From Planctomycetota bacterium (GTDB taxonomy: Bacteria; Planctomycetota; UBA1135; GCA-002686595): a stretch of 64,000 bases of DNA. The notes under the pieces were generated by a model. That model was not told the origin of the DNA. It saw only the letters and a program-made list of their open reading frames with translations, and searched no databases. The stretch spans positions 387,511 to 451,510 of the forward strand of contig JADJLZ010000006.1 of NCBI GenBank assembly GCA_016709875.1, written 5' to 3'. Of the stretch, positions 60,841 through 64,000 are shown piece after piece (position 1 is the stretch's first letter; every line of letters starts with the position of its first letter). The translations under genes and the position numbers were made by a program.

Positions 60841-62183
60841 ATGACGGGCGACACCATCGCCGCGATCGGCACGCCGCCCGGCGGCGCCATGCGCGCGCTG
60901 GTGCGGCTCTCCGGTCCACGCACGGCCGCGATCCTCGCGGAGCTCTGGCGCGTCCTTGAGCGCCGCTGCGCGCTGGAGTGCTGAGGGCGCCGACGACGGC
61001 CGCGGCACGCAGCCCGCGCTGCTCTTGTGGATGCCCGCGCCGCGCTCGTTCACGCGCGAGGACGTGGCCGAGCTGCACGTGAGCGGTGCGCAGGCGCTCG
61101 TGCGTGCCGTGCTAGAGCGCGTGCTCGAACTGGGCGCGCGCCCGGCGCAACCGGGCGAGTTCACGCGCCGCGCCTTCCACTCCGGCCGCATCGACCTCTC
61201 GCGCGCCGAGGGCCTGCTCGAACTGGTGCTCGCCTCCAACGAGGCCGAGCGCGCCGCGGCGCTCGAGCTCGTCGGCGGGGGGGCTCGCGCGGCGCGTCGA
61301 GGCGCTGCGCGAGGAGCTGCTCGAGCTCGCTGTGCCCTGTGCGAGGCGGCGCTCGATTTCGAGGAGTCCGACACGGGGCACGTCGAGCGCGCCGAGCTCG
61401 AGTCGCGCGGGGCGAGCCTGCGCGCGAAATTCGAACGCGCGCTCTCCTTCGAGGCCGCGCGCGCGCGCCGGGGTGGCGAGCCGCGCGTGCTGCTCGCCGG
61501 GGCGCCCAACGCGGGCAAGAGCACACTCTTCAACGCGCTCGTCGGCCGCGAGGAGGCGCTCGTGCACGCGCAAGCGGGAACGACGCGCGATCTGCTGCGC
61601 GCAGAACTCGCGCTCGAGAGCGGCCTGTGCCTGCTGGAGGACAGCGCCGGCCTCGAACCCGTGCGCGGCGCGGCCGAGCGCGAGGCACAGCTGCGCACGC
61701 GCGCTGCGCTCGGCGCCGCCGACGCAGTCTTGTGGGTCGTCGACGCCGCGGATCCGCGCGCCAGCGGGCCGGAGGAGCTCCCCGCCGCGACGACCTGCCT
61801 GCTGGTCTGGAACCAGATCGACAAGCCCGGGGCGCTGCCCGAGCCGCCGGCTGCCCTGCTCGAACGTGCAGCGCTGGGTCGGGGTGAGCGCGCGCACCCT
61901 CGCGGGCCTCCCGGAACTGCGACGCGCCCTCGGGCAGCTGCTCGAGGCCGGTGCCCCCAGCGCGGGGGCCCTGCGCGAATTGTCGCTGCGGCATTCCCAG
62001 GCGCTGGGCGAGGCGCGCGCACGCCTGGAGGCGGGCCTCGCGGCCCAGCGCGAGGGGGCGCCACCCGAACTCTTTGCGGAGGACCTGCGCCTGGCCCTCT
62101 CGGCCCTGGACCAGATCTGCGGCGCCAGCACCCGCGAGGACGTCCTCGACCGCATCTTCGCGCGCTTCTGCATCGGGAAATAG
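60841..62183 (+). pseudogene. mnmE: tRNA modification GTPase MnmE, multiply frameshifted
   Basis: MnmE, with MnmG, makes the cmnm5U base of tRNAs. Every domain can be read but in changing frames. The start (MTGDTIAAIGTPPGG) is in one frame. The middle (RSFTREDVAELHVSG, then RPAQPGEFTRRAF, then the P-loop GAPNAGKSTLF and DSAGLEP) is in a second. A short LARRVEALREELLEL stretch at about 61284-61340 is in a third. From about 61860 the C-terminus, ending FCIGK, is again in the third. At least four shifts occur, mostly in GC runs. AGGAGG lies before the ATG. The content is normal, so sequence or assembly error is likely. Confidence 0.85.
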
Positions 62184-62223
62184 GGCTTCGGCTCCGGCCC
62201 GCGGATGCCGAAAGAAGCGGCGG

Positions 62224-63527
62224 ATGTCTTCCCCGTCCACCTGGATCGCCGGGGCCCTCGGCCTTGGATTGGCCTACGCGTGCGCTCGCCTGTGGCGTGA
62301 GCGTGCGCAACTCGCGGCGTCGCGCGAGCGAGCGGCGGAGCTCGAGGGCGCGCGCGCGCGGAGCTCGAACGCGTCTGCGCTGCGAAGAGCACGTTCCTCG
62401 CGACGGTCGGTCACGAGATCCGCACCACGATGAACGGGCTGCTCGGCACGACCGAGTTGCTCGCCGACACGCCGCTCTCGCTGGAACAGCGCGAGCTCGT
62501 GCGCACGGTGCAGTCCTCGGGTGGGGCGCTGCTGGGCGTGGTGCACGACATTGTGTCGACCTCTCGCGTCCCGTTGGGGTACGCTCGCTGCTCCCCCGAG
62601 TTCTGACCTCGGGAGGCGCTCGGCAGCGTTCAGCGAAGTACAGCGTCGCTGCGGCCGAGCGCGCTCGCTGGAGTTCAGCAGCACGCTCGAGGACGGCACG
62701 CCGCGCCGCTTCCAGGGCGATGCCGTGCGCCTGGCTCAAGTGCTCGGCAATTTGATCGGCAACAGCCTGAAGTTCACGCCCACCGGATCGGTCTGGCTGC
62801 GCGCGGAGTCCGCCGGCACGGATCCGCAGGGCCGCGTGCGCGTGCGCATCGAGGTGCGCGACACCGGCGTGGGCATCGCGCGCGAGGCGCAGGAGTGCCT
62901 CTTCCAGCCCTTCTCCGGCACCCGCCGGCCGAGCGTGCTGCGCGCTGGCGGCGCGGGCCTGGGCCTACCGCTCGCGCAGCGCCTCGTCCAGCTGATGGGC
63001 GGCACCCTGGCGGTCGAGAGCGCGCCGGGCGCCGGGACCAGCGTGCGCATCGAACTGCCGCTCGCTCCGCGCTCGGGTGGGCTCGCCGACCAGGCTGCGG
63101 GCGCAGCTGACCCGAGCGCACCGGTCTGATCTCGGCGTGCGCGTAGTTGCTCGTCGAGACAACCTCGTCAACCGGCGCGTGGCCCCAGGCGATGCTGCTG
63201 CAAGCCGGGGCGGTCGTCTTGTGCGCGGAGAACGGCGCGCGCGCCCTCGAAGTGCTCGAGCGCGAGCACGCACAGCTGCACCTGGTGCTGATGGACTGTC
63301 AGATGCCGGTGCTCGACGGGCTCGAGGCGACGCGCCGCTGGCGCGCGCGCGAGGGGCAGTCCGAGAGCCGACTCCCGATCTTGGCGCTGACCGCCAACGC
63401 GGCCCCCCTCGGAGATCGAGGCCTACGCGCGGCGGGGCGGACGACCACCACCGCGCAAACCCTTCGGCGCTCGGATCTGGGGCCCTACGTCCAGCGCTGG
63501 GCGCCCCGCGGCGCGCTTCGCGGCTGA
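62224..63527 (+). pseudogene. Hybrid sensor histidine kinase, multiply frameshifted
   Basis: Three domains in changing frames. A membrane-anchored N-terminus is in frame at the start. The DHp box reads VGHEIRTTMNGLLG at about 62412, in another frame. The ATPase part has VLGNLIGNSLKFTP, DTGVGIA and GGAGLGLPLAQRLVQLMGG. A C-terminal receiver domain has DCQMPVLDG with the phospho-acceptor Asp and is split again near 63150 and 63410. It would be a hybrid kinase that phosphorylates its own receiver. As with mnmE the motifs are intact, so errors or a very recent decay are possible. Confidence 0.8.
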
Positions 63528-63555
63528 GCGCTATCGGTGCGCCTTGGGCGCTTGG

Positions 63556-63561
63556 TAGGAT
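63556..63561 (+). promoter_or_regulatory. Candidate -10 element (GGTAGGAT)
   Basis: TAGGAT, 81 nt upstream of the nrdR start. It fits the recurrent -10 motif. Confidence 0.3.
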
Positions 63562-63598
63562 GCGCCGGACCCTCCACCCGTCCGGGCGGCCGCGCCTC

Positions 63599-63620
63599 TA
63601 CCCACGACTGATTGTGGGTA
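63599..63620 (+). promoter_or_regulatory. Inverted repeat upstream of nrdR
   Basis: TACCCAC (63599-63605) and GTGGGTA (63614-63620) form a 7-bp perfect inverted repeat with an 8-nt spacer. It lies 22 nt before the nrdR ATG. It could be a regulator site or a leader hairpin; NrdR autoregulation is possible but only inferred. Confidence 0.35.
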
Positions 63621-63642
63621 CGCCGCCCCGGGGGGGGGCCCC

Positions 63643-64000
63643 ATGAAGTGCCTGCGCTGCAAGAAGGACAACGACCGCGTCGTCGACTCCCGGACCTCCG
63701 CGGACGGCAGCGTGATCCGTCGTCGTCGGGAGTGCCTGGAGTGCTTCCTGCGCTACACCACCTACGAGCGCGTCGAGGACACGCCGCTGCGCGTGATCAA
63801 GAAGAACGGCGAGCGGGTGCGCTTCGACCGTGACCGCATCCTGGCCGGCATGATCAAGGCCTGCGAGAAGCTCCCGATCCCGATCGAGGCGATCGAAACC
63901 GCAGCCGCGCGCGTCGAGGCACGCTGCTCGGAGGAGTACGATCGCGAGGTCGAGAGCTCGGTCATCGGCTCGATGGTGATGCAGGAGCTGCGCCAGCTGC
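63643..64000 (+). CDS. nrdR: Transcriptional repressor NrdR (3' end outside window)
   Basis: 119 codons seen. NrdR represses ribonucleotide reductase genes and senses dATP/ATP. The zinc ribbon has CLRCKKDNDRVVDSR and RRRRECLEC. The ATP-cone domain follows, with DRILAGMIKACEK and EARCSEEYDREVESS. The start ATG at 63643 gives the typical MKC start. No ribonucleotide reductase gene is in the window. Confidence 0.95.
   Translation, partial: MKCLRCKKDNDRVVDSRTSADGSVIRRRRECLECFLRYTTYERVEDTPLRVIKKNGERVRFDRDRILAGMIKACEKLPIPIEAIETAAARVEARCSEEYDREVESSVIGSMVMQELRQL

Overview
The window is very GC-rich, densely packed DNA with short intergenic gaps, frequent 1-4 nt overlaps (ATGA, GTGA, TTGA) and several GTG and TTG starts. 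It is ordinary bacterial chromosome carrying many housekeeping genes: rho, guaB, guaA, gatCAB, lon, ruvB, tgt, mutL, miaA, nadD, yidC, mnmE, nrdR. I infer a high-GC member of the Planctomycetota, or a close relative. The inference rests on the many large secreted proteins of unknown function, a secreted-protein C-terminal module ending in an Asn-rich, Trp-containing tail, an HExxH TPR protein of a planctomycete-like type, and menaquinone genes. No rRNA or marker gene in the window settles it.

Layout. 1-12 kb: rho (5' end off the window, long Arg/Glu/Pro/Gln-rich N-terminal tail), a GT-C-like membrane protein, a small c-type cytochrome, a secreted protein, a PhyH-family dioxygenase, a 43-bp perfect hairpin, a Nudix hydrolase coupled to an AceE-like E1 enzyme, and an S9 peptidase. 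12.04-12.39 kb is a non-coding nested inverted-repeat element. 12.4-18.7 kb: a membrane protein, a lipoprotein, a glycosyltransferase, an amidohydrolase and a Gfo/Idh/MocA-SDR fusion. 19.1-25.8 kb: guaB-guaA, then two secreted proteins. 25.8-29.1 kb: gatC-gatA-gatB. 29.2-34.9 kb: membrane protein, lon, comF-like, cytochrome b562-like, larC. 34.9-36.0 kb: a small accessory patch with hicAB and an orphan Imm50-like gene. 36-41.1 kb: glycosyltransferase, aminotransferase-panD, SH3-like protein, Cys-rich microprotein, methyltransferase, small membrane protein. 41.1-42.0 kb is a scar of gene relics between two copies of the 3' end of tgt. 42-48 kb: ruvB-tgt (tgt frameshifted) and a 1064-residue lipoprotein. 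48.07-53.94 kb: a tightly overlapped run ubiE/menG, CPBP protease, ubiX, ubiA, holA-like, mutL. 54-64 kb: miaA, two secreted or lipoproteins, nadD, a MraY/WecA-like transferase, a phosphoesterase, yidC, mnmE, a hybrid histidine kinase and nrdR (3' end off the window).

How the genes work together: guaBA makes GMP; gatCAB makes Gln-tRNA and/or Asn-tRNA by transamidation; ubiE-ubiX-ubiA is a quinone module; holA, mutL and ruvB are replication and repair; tgt, miaA and mnmE modify tRNA; yidC inserts membrane proteins. mnmE and the kinase beside it are each split by several one-base shifts although the translated motifs stay intact. That pattern looks more like base-call or assembly error than old pseudogenes, but it cannot be settled from sequence alone.

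No tRNA, rRNA, CRISPR array, transposase or prophage gene was recognised. The most unusual items are the 90-nt perfect palindrome, the nested inverted-repeat element, the tgt scar, the disordered Rho tail and a recurrent GCTAnnnT motif just upstream of many genes that is probably the -10 box.
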